Assembly: GCF_000019785.1 (NCBI RefSeq)
Contig: NC_010524.1
Coordinates: forward strand, 4,845,404-4,909,403
Origin: Leptothrix cholodnii SP-6
Lineage (GTDB): Bacteria; Pseudomonadota; Gammaproteobacteria; Burkholderiales; Burkholderiaceae_C
Reading direction: 5' to 3'
Length of the DNA stretch: 64,000 nt
Positions 1 to 9,550 of the stretch are shown here, piece after piece (position 1 is the stretch's first letter; every line of letters begins with the position of its first letter). The position numbers and the translations under genes are program-made. The notes beneath the pieces were generated by a model. That model saw nothing but the letters and a program-made list of their open reading frames with translations, was not told the DNA's origin and made no database searches.

Positions 1-1424
1 ACGCGTTTTACCGCGTCGCACCGGCCGACGCGCTGCGTGCGGCCTGCCCGGGTGTCAACTTCAGTCACCACATCGGCGCCGACATCCACCGCTACACGCC
101 GGTGCTGGCGCAGCCGATGACGCTCGACCTCTACGCCAGCGCCGACCTCAGCGGCCCGGTGGTGGCGACGCAGACCGTGCCCAACAGCGAGGCCCAATGG
201 ATCGGCACGCTGCCGCCAGGCATCGCGCCGGATCAGCACTACTCGGCGCGCACCACGCTGCGCTACGTGGCCGATGCACACGGCGAACACGCCTTCTCGC
301 TGATCGTCGCCGGCGTCGCCCGCGCCACGCTCAACGGCGAGCCGGTGCTCGACGCCTGGACCGGCTGGCAGCGTGGCGAGACCTACTTCACCTTCGGCTG
401 CGACGAGGTCATCCATCGCCGCACGATGCACGCCGGCGAAGTCGCCGAACTGGTGGTCGAGTTCAGCAGCGTCATGCCGCTGGCACCTGGTGACGAAGGC
501 CCGCACGGCTTCGCGGCGCTGCGCATCGGCGCGGCGCGTGTGCTCGGTGAGGCCGACATCGCGGCGGCGGTCGAGGCTGCGCGCAACGCGGATGTCGCGA
601 TCGTCTTCGCCGGCCTCAACGCCGAGTGGGACAACGAGGGCCTGGACCGCACAGGCATCACGTTGCCGCACGGCCAGAACGAGCTGATCGCGCGTGTGGC
701 CGCGGCCAACCCGCGCACCGTCGTCGTGCTGCAGACCGGCTCGCCGGTGACGCTGCCGTGGCTGGCGGACGTCGGCGCCGTGCTGCAGGCCTGGTACCCC
801 GGCCAGGAATGCGGCAACGCGATCGCCGACGTGCTGCTCGGCGCCGCCGAACCCGGTGGCCGCCTGCCGCAGACCTGGCCGCTGCGGCTCGACAACAGCG
901 TGGCGATCGGCAATCCCGAGGTCTACCCCGGCGTCGACGGCCACGTGCGCTACGACGAAGGCGTGTTCATCGGCTACCGCCATTACGAGCAGCGCGGCCT
1001 GGCCACGCAGTTCGCCTTCGGCCACGGGCTGTCGTACACCACCTTCGTGTTCGAGGGGCTGACGCTCGACCGCAGCACGCTGCAGCCCGGCGACACGCTG
1101 ACCGCGACGCTGACGGTGCGCAACACCGGCCCGCGCGCCGGCAGCGAGGTGGTGCAGCTCTACGTGCATGACGAGGCCAGCTCGCTGGCCCGCCCGCCGC
1201 AGGAGCTCAAGGCTTTTGCCAAGGTCACGCTGCAGCCGGGGGAGGCTCGGCGCGTGAGCCTGTCGCTGGGCATGCGCGCCTTTGCCGCCTACGACGAAGC
1301 ACGTGCGGCCTGGATCGCCGAAGCCGGGCGTTTCGAGCTGCGCGCAGGCGCCTCGTCGGCCGATCTGCGCCAGCGCGCCGGCGTGACGCTGGCGGCTGAC
1401 TGGGTCGAGCGCGTGGCCGGTTGA
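1..1424 (+). CDS. Glycoside hydrolase family 3 beta-glucosidase, C-terminal part (5' end outside window)
   Basis: The reading frame is open from base 3, so the N-terminal TIM barrel, with its nucleophile Asp, lies before the window. Visible first is a PA14-like insert (about 100-520), then the rest of the alpha/beta sandwich domain. That domain carries the family's NEGLDR segment near base 635, PGQECGNAIADVLLG near 798 and GYRHYEQRG near 971. A C-terminal fibronectin-III-like domain follows (about 1080-1340). The layout matches PA14-containing GH3 beta-glucosidases that release glucose from beta-glucosides. Export cannot be judged without the start. The gene converges on the chemoreceptor gene with a 26-base gap. 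Family is firm; substrate is not. Confidence 0.9.
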   Translation, partial: AFYRVAPADALRAACPGVNFSHHIGADIHRYTPVLAQPMTLDLYASADLSGPVVATQTVPNSEAQWIGTLPPGIAPDQHYSARTTLRYVADAHGEHAFSLIVAGVARATLNGEPVLDAWTGWQRGETYFTFGCDEVIHRRTMHAGEVAELVVEFSSVMPLAPGDEGPHGFAALRIGAARVLGEADIAAAVEAARNADVAIVFAGLNAEWDNEGLDRTGITLPHGQNELIARVAAANPRTVVVLQTGSPVTLPWLADVGAVLQAWYPGQECGNAIADVLLGAAEPGGRLPQTWPLRLDNSVAIGNPEVYPGVDGHVRYDEGVFIGYRHYEQRGLATQFAFGHGLSYTTFVFEGLTLDRSTLQPGDTLTATLTVRNTGPRAGSEVVQLYVHDEASSLARPPQELKAFAKVTLQPGEARRVSLSLGMRAFAAYDEARAAWIAEAGRFELRAGASSADLRQRAGVTLAADWVERVAG

Positions 1425-1450
1425 TGTGCCGGCCGTGGAGGGCCTGCTGC

Positions 1451-3022
1451 TCAGGCCGGCGCCAGGCTTCGGTCGACCTGGAAGCTGCTGATGGCGGCGG
1501 AGAGTCGGTGCGACTGTTCGTGCAGGCTGTGCGCCGCCGCGGCCGACTGCTCGACCAGCGCGGCGTTGCGCTGCGTCATCTCTTCGAGCTGCGACACCGC
1601 GCCGCTGACGTCGCACAGGCCCTGGCTCTGCTGCGCAGACGCCACGCTGATCTCGCTGACGATGGCCGACACCCGTTGAACCGAGTCGACGATGTCGCGC
1701 ATGGTCCGTTCGGCGTCGCCCACCTGGCGGGCGCCGGAGGTCACCTTGTCGATGCTGGCGGTGATGAGCTGGCGGATTTCCTTGGCCGCGTCCGCACTGC
1801 GTTGCGCCAGCGTGCGCACCTCGCTGGCTACCACCGCGAAGCCGCGGCCCTGCTCGCCGGCACGTGCGGCCTCGACGGCTGCGTTGAGCGCGAGGATGTT
1901 GGTCTGGAAGGCGATGCCGTCGATGGTGCCGATGATGTCGGCCATGCGGGCGCTGGACTGGTTGATCTCGCCCATCGTGTGCTCGACGGCGGTCACGGCC
2001 GCACCGCCGCGCTGGGCCTCGGCGGCGGCCGAGGCGGCCAGCGCGTTGGCGTTGCCGGCCGACTCGGCCGTGTGCCGCACCGTGCTGACGAGCTGCTCCA
2101 TCGCACTGGCGGTGCGTTGCAGGCTGGCCGCGGTCTGCTCGGTGCGGGCACCGAGATCGGCATTGCCGTTGGCGATCTCGCCGGCGGCCAGGTTCACGCT
2201 GTCCGACGTTTCACGCACCTGCGACACGGTGCCGCGCAAGGACTGCACCATCAGTCGCAGGTCGTCCATCAGGCTGCCGGCCGGTGCCGTGGGGATGGCG
2301 ATGTCGAGCTGGCCCTGGGCCACCTGCGACATGACCTGTGCCGCCAGCGCAGGCTCGCCCCCCAGCTGGTGCAGGACGCCGCGGTAGGTCCACAGGCAGA
2401 CGGCGCCGATGCCCAGCAGGATCGCGGCCGCGAGCGCGCCGACCTGCAGCGTGGTGGTGCGCACCGCGGCGCTCACGTCGTCCATGTACAGGCCCGAGCC
2501 CACCATCCAGTTCCAGTCGGGCACCTGCTTGAGGAACTGCAGCTTGGCCACCGGCTCGGTATGGCCGGGGCGGGGAAAGTGGGTCTCGACGAAGGCGGTG
2601 CCGTCGCGGCTGGCCTTCATGCCGGCCGACAGGGCGCCGATCACGTCACCCCCGGTGCCGTCCTTGACCTTGCCGATCATCATCTGGCCTTCCCATTCCG
2701 GCTTGATCGGGTGCATCACGCCCACGCCTTCCAGGCTCCAGACGTAGACGTAGTCGCCGTTGCCGTAGCGGATGCCGCGCAGCGCCGCCACGGCGGCCGC
2801 CCGCGCCTGTTCGTCGGACATCCGGCCCGCCTTGGCCTGGTCGTGAAAGCTCATCACGAGGCTGTGTGCCGATTCGACCGTGGCCACCAGCACCGCCTTG
2901 CGGCCGCTCGTGATCTGATCGCGCGTCATCCAGACGGTGGCGACCGAAAAGGCCAGAACGGCCAGCAGAGAGACGGCGACCAGCGTCTGAAGGCGCTGTC
3001 TGAAGCTGGTGGGTGTGGACAC
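1451..3022 (-). CDS. Methyl-accepting chemotaxis protein with periplasmic Cache domain
   Basis: A transmembrane chemoreceptor that would signal to CheA/CheW. There is an N-terminal membrane segment (LVAVSLLAVLAFSVATVW). A single-Cache sensor domain follows, with the GNGDYVYVWSLEGVGVMHP-type segment. Then come a second membrane segment (LAAAILLGIGAVCLW), a HAMP-like linker and a long coiled-coil signalling domain whose hairpin tip reads FQTNILALNAAVEAARAGEQ. I see no C-terminal CheR-binding pentapeptide. The GTG start at 3022 has GGAG ten bases upstream. An ATG at 3055 in the same frame has no ribosome site. Small-Cache receptors often sense organic acids, which would suit the nearby dct genes, but the ligand is unknown. 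Confidence 0.9.
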   Translation of the reverse strand: MSTPTSFRQRLQTLVAVSLLAVLAFSVATVWMTRDQITSGRKAVLVATVESAHSLVMSFHDQAKAGRMSDEQARAAAVAALRGIRYGNGDYVYVWSLEGVGVMHPIKPEWEGQMMIGKVKDGTGGDVIGALSAGMKASRDGTAFVETHFPRPGHTEPVAKLQFLKQVPDWNWMVGSGLYMDDVSAAVRTTTLQVGALAAAILLGIGAVCLWTYRGVLHQLGGEPALAAQVMSQVAQGQLDIAIPTAPAGSLMDDLRLMVQSLRGTVSQVRETSDSVNLAAGEIANGNADLGARTEQTAASLQRTASAMEQLVSTVRHTAESAGNANALAASAAAEAQRGGAAVTAVEHTMGEINQSSARMADIIGTIDGIAFQTNILALNAAVEAARAGEQGRGFAVVASEVRTLAQRSADAAKEIRQLITASIDKVTSGARQVGDAERTMRDIVDSVQRVSAIVSEISVASAQQSQGLCDVSGAVSQLEEMTQRNAALVEQSAAAAHSLHEQSHRLSAAISSFQVDRSLAPA

Positions 3023-3164
3023 TTGGCGAATACTCCGGTGGTCCCCCAGTGTCATCAGAACGCGCGGTCGGCATGGCCAGAATGAGCGGCATGAAAGCGT
3101 GTCAACTTCCGATCTGTCGCGGGCCGACCTGCCCGCTGCCGCGTCCTCCAACGGAGTCTCCCGC

Positions 3165-4367
3165 GTGACCTTGCCTCTCTCCCTTGCCCATCGACTGGGC
3201 CTCGACCTCGCTCCGCACCGGCGGGTCTTCGCCAGCTTCTTTCTCTATGCCTTCGGCTTCGGCGGCTTCTTTCCGCGGCTGGGTGAACTGCAGCGCACGA
3301 TGGATGTCACCGAGAGCCAGCTCGGCCTCGGGCTGATCGGCGCGGCGGTGGGCACGATGATCTCGCTGACCTTCTCCGGCCCGCTGCTCGAACGTTTCGG
3401 CCATCGCCGCACGCTGCTGGTCGTGCCGCCGCTGCTGACGCTGTTCTATGCCATCGCCGCGCATGCCGGCGGGCCGCTGGCGCTGTTCCTGTGCCTGCTG
3501 CCGGCGGGCCTGAGCATCGGCGCGATCGAGGTGGTGGTGAACCTCGAGGCCGATCGCATCGAGCACCAGCAGGGCCGGCGCATCATGAACCGCTCGCACG
3601 CCTTCTGGAGCTTCGGCTTCTTCGGCGCCGGCGCGATCGGCGCGCTGGCGGCGTGGCTGGCGATCAGCCCGCAATGGCATCTGGCGCTGATGGTGCCGCT
3701 GTCGCTCGTCATGACCGTTCTGCTGCTCGGCCGCTTCGAGCCTGCGCCGCATCGCGTGCAGGCCGACCAGGCTGCGCCCGCGCCACATTTCGCGCGGCCC
3801 ACCGGCACCATCATGCTGCTGGTGGTGCTCACTCTGTCGGCGCTGGTGCTCGAAGGCGCGGGCTTCGACTGGTCGGCGATCTACATGCGCGACACCTTCG
3901 CGGCCACGCCCTTCATGGGCGCCGTGGCGGTGGCCACAGGTGCGTTCACGCAGGCCATGACGCGCTACTTTGCCGATGGCTACGTGGCGCGCCACAGCCC
4001 GCTGGGCGTGGCCCGCACGCTGCTCACGGTGCTGCTGATCGGTGATGTGCTGGTGTTCTTCGCACCGTCGCCGCTGCTGGCGCTGCTCGGCTTCGGCCTG
4101 ATGGGCGTGGGCACCAGCGCGCTGTTCCCGCTGGCGATGTCAGCCGCCGCGCAGCGCACCGACCGGCCCGCGGCGGTCAACGTGGCGTCGCTGGCGCAGT
4201 TCGCGTTCGTGGCCTTCCTGCTGGCGCCGCCGCTGCTGGGTTTTGTGGCCGAGCATTGGGGGATACGGTGGACGTTTGGGGTCGGGCTGCCGTTGGTGTT
4301 GTTGAGCTTGGTGGTGTCGGGGGTGCTGGCGGCGCGGCCCAGCACGGCGGCTGCACAGGCGGCGTAG
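3165..4367 (+). CDS. MFS transporter
   Basis: A 400-aa protein with about twelve hydrophobic segments, typical of the major facilitator superfamily. It has the loop 2-3 arrangement GPLLERFGHRRTLL and a second-half repeat. The layout resembles the YbjJ/fucose-permease branch, but the substrate cannot be read from sequence. The GTG start at 3165 was chosen because GGAG lies eight bases upstream and the protein then begins just before the first helix. In-frame starts further upstream would add a polar tail and overlap the divergent chemoreceptor gene. The MFS gene at 13177 is of the same general type but not an obvious recent duplicate. Confidence 0.85.
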   Translation: MTLPLSLAHRLGLDLAPHRRVFASFFLYAFGFGGFFPRLGELQRTMDVTESQLGLGLIGAAVGTMISLTFSGPLLERFGHRRTLLVVPPLLTLFYAIAAHAGGPLALFLCLLPAGLSIGAIEVVVNLEADRIEHQQGRRIMNRSHAFWSFGFFGAGAIGALAAWLAISPQWHLALMVPLSLVMTVLLLGRFEPAPHRVQADQAAPAPHFARPTGTIMLLVVLTLSALVLEGAGFDWSAIYMRDTFAATPFMGAVAVATGAFTQAMTRYFADGYVARHSPLGVARTLLTVLLIGDVLVFFAPSPLLALLGFGLMGVGTSALFPLAMSAAAQRTDRPAAVNVASLAQFAFVAFLLAPPLLGFVAEHWGIRWTFGVGLPLVLLSLVVSGVLAARPSTAAAQAA

Positions 4368-4489
4368 CTTGCCGTCGTGCGTCTGTCGACGTCTTCTGGT
4401 GCGCGACCCGCACCTCTGCCAGCGGATGTAACTTGCCCTCGCTGGAGAATCACAGCCATGCTTCCAACCTTGATAAAGGAGATCGTCCT

Positions 4490-5935
4490 ATGCACCCTGA
4501 TGATCGCGAGGCACTTGCCGAGAAGCGCATCTGCTGCAATTGCGTACGCGAGGGCTTCCTATCCCACCTGGTCTCGCATGACGGCACTGTGGCCCTTTGC
4601 GACTACTGCGGCGACGATGAAGCAAAAACACGGCCCATCGGTGATCTTGCAGACTGGATCGAGACGGCCTTCGAGGACCACTTTGTACGCACACCTACCG
4701 AGCCGGACCCTTGGGAGTACGCCCTCTATGCTGACCGCGAGTTAGGGCGGGCGTGGTACCGCGAAGGTCAGGAAACCGCAGAAGCTATTGAAGAGGCCGC
4801 TCAAATCCCAACAGATGCGGCGCACGATGTTCAGGTGCTTCTGGAGGACCGCCACGACGACGTCGAAGCGGGCCAGATGGGGGATGAGACGGAATTCGCG
4901 TCGGACGCGCACTACGCCGGGAAAGGTGCTGATGCCGCCGAGTGGCATCGCGAGTGGTGGTCGTTCGAAAACGCCCTCAAAACCGAGGCGCGCTACTTCA
5001 GTCGCGCAGCGGCAGAGCTACTCACGCGGGTCTTCGAGAACATCGACACGCTGAGGGCCAAGCAGCGTCGTCGTCCTCCTGTTGTGAATGTCGGGCCGAA
5101 CCGCAAGCTGATCAACCTCTATCGCGCTCGCGTCTTCCAGTCGGAAGACAAGCTAAAAGAGGCCCTCTGCCGCCCGGATCTGCATATCGGCCCGCCTCCA
5201 ACCAGACTTGCCAGTGCGGGCCGGATGAACGCACGCGGAATTTCTGTCTTCTACGGAGCAACTAATGCTTCCGTTGCTCTGGCTGAAGTGCGCCCGCCCG
5301 TGGGAAGCAAAGTCGCACTCGCGAAGTTCAGCATCATTCGCTCCTTGCGGCTTCTGGACCTTACGGCCCTTGATAATTTGCGGGACGGCGGCAGCATTTT
5401 TGATCCGACCCTGAAGGGGCGACTCGAGCGCGTAGCCTTCTTGCAGTCCCTCGGCGAGCGCATGACGCGGCCCGTTATGCCCGATGACGAAGCCTTCGAG
5501 TACCTCACGACTCAAGCCATCGCAGACTTCCTCGCAACCGAGAATAAGCCAAGGCTCGACGGCATCATCTTTCACTCGGCACAGTCGAAAGGGGGGCGCA
5601 ACGTCGTCCTTTTCCACAAGGCCGCGCAGGTCGAGGAGATGACGTTCCCGCATGGAACTGAGATCGAGGCGTACACCGGCTACGGCACCGAGGATGGAAT
5701 GGAGACCGACTACGGAGTCAGCGAAGCCGTTCCAAATGAGGCACCCTCACTGACGAATGAAGTCGTGGCTGATCTGACCCGGCATTTTATGCATCCCGGC
5801 CCGGCGTACTGCGTAGACAGTGACTTCCGTGCGGCGACGCTGCGAGTCGATCCCTCCTCGGTCGAGGTTCACCATGTGGATTGGGTGAAGATAAACACCA
5901 TACGGTTTACTGTGAGCCGCCGCCGCCACGAGTAG
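4490..5935 (+). CDS. HEPN/RES-domain protein, RES toxin-like, without a partner antitoxin
   Basis: A 481-aa protein. The N-terminus has a zinc-ribbon-like set of cysteines (Cys15, Cys18, Cys37, Cys40). An alpha-helical region resembling the N-terminal HEPN domain of RES proteins follows (about 45-200), then a RES domain (about 205-400). The RES domain has YRAR near 211-214, the GRMNARGISVFYGA block near 244-257 and ALAEVRP around 265. RES domains of Xre-RES toxin-antitoxin systems degrade NAD+. Here no Xre antitoxin gene is adjacent, so toxicity is unproven. The start has a very good ribosome site (AAAGGAG, eight bases away). Base composition is clearly less GC-rich than the neighbours, suggesting acquisition. 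Alternatives are an abortive-infection-like defence gene or a regulatory NADase. Confidence 0.75.
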   Translation: MHPDDREALAEKRICCNCVREGFLSHLVSHDGTVALCDYCGDDEAKTRPIGDLADWIETAFEDHFVRTPTEPDPWEYALYADRELGRAWYREGQETAEAIEEAAQIPTDAAHDVQVLLEDRHDDVEAGQMGDETEFASDAHYAGKGADAAEWHREWWSFENALKTEARYFSRAAAELLTRVFENIDTLRAKQRRRPPVVNVGPNRKLINLYRARVFQSEDKLKEALCRPDLHIGPPPTRLASAGRMNARGISVFYGATNASVALAEVRPPVGSKVALAKFSIIRSLRLLDLTALDNLRDGGSIFDPTLKGRLERVAFLQSLGERMTRPVMPDDEAFEYLTTQAIADFLATENKPRLDGIIFHSAQSKGGRNVVLFHKAAQVEEMTFPHGTEIEAYTGYGTEDGMETDYGVSEAVPNEAPSLTNEVVADLTRHFMHPGPAYCVDSDFRAATLRVDPSSVEVHHVDWVKINTIRFTVSRRRHE

Positions 5936-6002
5936 AAGGAGTGAAAGTTCTAAGACGCGGGCGACGGATCCGTGCTGATTCAGGGCTGGTCGGCGCCAGC
6001 CT

Positions 6003-6422
6003 TCACGCCAGCCACGGATTGATCACATCCGCACCAGCCGCCTCGAAGGGGCCGGTGTCGCGGGTGGCCACCGCAAAGCGGTTGGCAGCGGCGATAGCCG
6101 CGATGTAGCCATCGGCAGTCGCAATGGCAAGCCCTGCGGCCCGCGCCTTGGCCATCAAGACCGCATAGGCCTGGGTGCAAGCCACGTCAAAGGGCAGCAC
6201 GCGGCCAGCAAACAGCGGCAGCACCCGTTTCTCCAGGTTGTCCAGCAAACCTGTGCGGCGCTTGCCAGCGGGCAGCAGTGCCACGCCCGCGCGCAGCTCG
6301 GCCACGGTGATGGCGGACAGGTACAGCGTTTCGAGCGGCTGGGCGTCGATCCACGCGATCACGCGGGCGTCGGGTGCGCGGCGCAGGGGCTCCGACACCA
6401 CGTTGGTGTCGAGCAGGATCAT
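6003..6422 (-). CDS. PIN-domain toxin, FitB/VapC type
   Basis: A 139-aa PIN-domain ribonuclease. The expected acidic metal-binding residues are present: Asp5 in LLDTNV, Glu42 in AELRAG, Asp104 in TADGYIAA and Asp122 in ATRDT. It would cleave RNA when free of its antitoxin. Its ATG overlaps the end of the upstream antitoxin gene by four bases (ATGA), so the two are translationally coupled. The spacing of the acidic residues fits the FitB branch (gonococcal FitAB) well. Target RNA is unknown. Confidence 0.9.
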   Translation of the reverse strand: MILLDTNVVSEPLRRAPDARVIAWIDAQPLETLYLSAITVAELRAGVALLPAGKRRTGLLDNLEKRVLPLFAGRVLPFDVACTQAYAVLMAKARAAGLAIATADGYIAAIAAANRFAVATRDTGPFEAAGADVINPWLA

Positions 6423-6673
6423 TCGAAGCTCACCGGGCGGGCGGCGGCCTTGTCGCGCGCCTGCTCGAAGACGGCAAACTCTTCATCGCTCAGTCTGGCC
6501 TGCCGGCCCATGTCGGCCAGCAGCGTGCCCAGCTTGACCCGACCTTGCGGGCTGACCGCGGACTCCAGGATCTCGCGCACCTCGGATTCCATGCTGTGAC
6601 CGTGCTGGGCGGCACGCACACGCAGGGCGCGATGCACTTCGTCGGGCAGGTTGCGAACTGTCAGCATGGCCAT
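6419..6673 (-). CDS. FitA-like ribbon-helix-helix antitoxin
   Basis: A small protein with an N-terminal Arc/MetJ-type ribbon-helix-helix (LTVRNLPDEVHRALRVRAA), followed by the FitA-type ESEVREILE helix and a C-terminal tail that would wrap the toxin. It should neutralise the downstream PIN toxin and repress the operon. Several in-frame ATGs exist (6703, 6694, 6679, 6673, 6667). I chose 6673 because GGAG sits eight bases upstream, giving 84 aa. The first few residues are therefore uncertain. The gene pair follows the lower-GC RES gene. Confidence 0.85.
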   Translation of the reverse strand: MAMLTVRNLPDEVHRALRVRAAQHGHSMESEVREILESAVSPQGRVKLGTLLADMGRQARLSDEEFAVFEQARDKAAARPVSFE

Positions 6674-6689
6674 CTTCATCGCTCCGTCG

Positions 6690-6712
6690 TGCATTTGGTG
6701 CATGCATTGTAT
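6690..6712 (-). promoter_or_regulatory. Possible FitA operator
   Basis: Just upstream of the antitoxin start, TGCAT occurs at 6690-6694. It recurs in the palindrome TGCATGCA at 6699-6706, within a short AT-richer stretch. FitA-type ribbon-helix-helix proteins bind short palindromes at this position. The sequence supports a candidate only. Confidence 0.3.
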
Positions 6713-6836
6713 GTTTTTGACTGCATCGATTCGATCATGCCGGCAACCGAGTCGTCCTGCATTGAATTAGCACTTCTACACTATCCTTAGAAAGATTAGT
6801 TTGTCTTCACCTGCCGGGGCTGGCAATCTCGGGCTC

Positions 6837-7496
6837 ATGAACCTGACAGAAACCACTTCGCTCGCCTTGCCGGTGTTCGTGCAAGGCCTGGCCCTGAGCT
6901 TCGGGCTGATCGTCGCCATCGGCGCGCAGAACGCGTTCGTGCTGCGCCAGGGCCTGCGCCGCGAGCACGTCGGCAGCGTGGTGCTGTTCTGCGCCGTGGC
7001 GGACGCCGTGCTCATCGCCGCGGGGGTGCTGGGGCTGTCCCAGGCGCTGGGGCGCAGCCCCGGCCTGGCACGTGCGCTGGCGCTGGTCGGCGCCGTCTTC
7101 CTTGCGGTTTACGGATGGCAGGCGATGCAGCGCGCGCGGCATGCGCACCGGCTGACGGCGGCCGATGGGGGTGGCGCAGGCGCTGGCGGTCTGGGGCGGG
7201 GCGCCGCGGTGGCGCAGGCCGCGGCCTTCACGCTGCTCAATCCGCATGTCTACCTCGACACCGTGCTGCTGGTGGGCAGCATCGGCGCGCAGCAACCGGC
7301 GGCGCTGCGCGGCTGGTTCATCGCCGGCGCCAGCAGCGCCAGCGTGTTCTGGTTCGTGCTGCTCGGCTTCGGGGCCCGGTGGCTGGCTCCCTGGTTTGCC
7401 CGGCCGAGGGCCTGGCAGTTGCTGGACGGCCTGATCGGCCTGACCCTGTTCGTGCTGTCGGCGCTGCTGGTGCGGCACGCCCTGGCTGGACTCTGA
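6837..7496 (+). CDS. LysE/ArgO family amino-acid exporter
   Basis: A 219-aa inner-membrane protein with six hydrophobic segments. It has the family's signature IGAQNAFVLRQGL near the N-terminus and NPHVYLDT in the middle, both typical of LysE/ArgO exporters of lysine or arginine. A glycine/alanine-rich loop of about 25 residues separates the two halves. The ATG at 6837 is preferred over a TTG at 6801 because it places the start just before the first helix; neither has a clear ribosome site. No ArgP/LysG regulator is adjacent. The next gene starts 15 bases downstream on the same strand. Confidence 0.88.
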   Translation: MNLTETTSLALPVFVQGLALSFGLIVAIGAQNAFVLRQGLRREHVGSVVLFCAVADAVLIAAGVLGLSQALGRSPGLARALALVGAVFLAVYGWQAMQRARHAHRLTAADGGGAGAGGLGRGAAVAQAAAFTLLNPHVYLDTVLLVGSIGAQQPAALRGWFIAGASSASVFWFVLLGFGARWLAPWFARPRAWQLLDGLIGLTLFVLSALLVRHALAGL

Positions 7497-7511
7497 ACCG
7501 AAGGCCTACGC

Positions 7512-8162
7512 ATGTACGTCAACCCGCAGCACCCGTTCACTGATCCTGAAGCGGTCTATTCGCTGATGGCGTCTCACCCCCTGGGTGCCTGGGTGTGCCA
7601 CGGCCAGCACGGCCTGATCGCGAACCATCTGCCTTTTTTCCTCGATCGCAGCCGCGGGCCGCACGGCACGCTGATCGGACACGTCTCACGCGCCAACACG
7701 GTCTGGCGCGAACTCGGCCCAGCCAGGCCTTCGGTCGTGATGTTCCAGGGGCCGCAGGCCTACATCACACCGGGCTGGTATCCGGGCAAGGCGGAGCACG
7801 GCAAGGTGGTGCCGACTTGGAACTACGTGGTGGCCCATGCGCACGGGGTTGCGCGGGCGATCGACGACCGCGGCTGGTTGCTCGACATGCTCAACCGGCT
7901 CGCCGATGTTCACGAGGCCGGTCGCCCCGCGCCGTGGCGCGTCGGCGACGCGCCTGCCTCGTTCATCGACAAGTTGCTGCGCGCGATCGTCGGCATCGAG
8001 ATACCGATCGATCGCCTCGAAGGCAAGCTCAAGGTCAGCCAGGACGAAGCCATGCCGGATCGGCTCGGCACGGTGCGCGGCCTGCAGGAGCAGGCTTCCG
8101 ACGAGGCTGGGCTGATGGCCGATCTCGTCATGCAGGCCATCAAGGCCGATGCGGCCGGCTGA
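7512..8162 (+). CDS. PaiB-like FMN-binding negative transcriptional regulator
   Basis: A 216-aa protein. The opening YVNPQHPF, the internal YITPGWYPGK and VPTWNYVVAH segments, and the C-terminal KLKVSQD motif are hallmarks of the PaiB family, a split-barrel flavin-binding fold. Family members in Bacillus affect sporulation and protease genes. In proteobacteria the role is unclear and may be enzymatic rather than DNA-binding. A good ribosome site (GAAGG) precedes the ATG. It is probably co-transcribed with the exporter 15 bases upstream. Confidence 0.88.
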   Translation: MYVNPQHPFTDPEAVYSLMASHPLGAWVCHGQHGLIANHLPFFLDRSRGPHGTLIGHVSRANTVWRELGPARPSVVMFQGPQAYITPGWYPGKAEHGKVVPTWNYVVAHAHGVARAIDDRGWLLDMLNRLADVHEAGRPAPWRVGDAPASFIDKLLRAIVGIEIPIDRLEGKLKVSQDEAMPDRLGTVRGLQEQASDEAGLMADLVMQAIKADAAG

Positions 8163-8176
8163 TCGTGGCCGCGCCG

Positions 8177-9547
<1,371 letters not shown>

Positions 9548-9550
9548 GTT

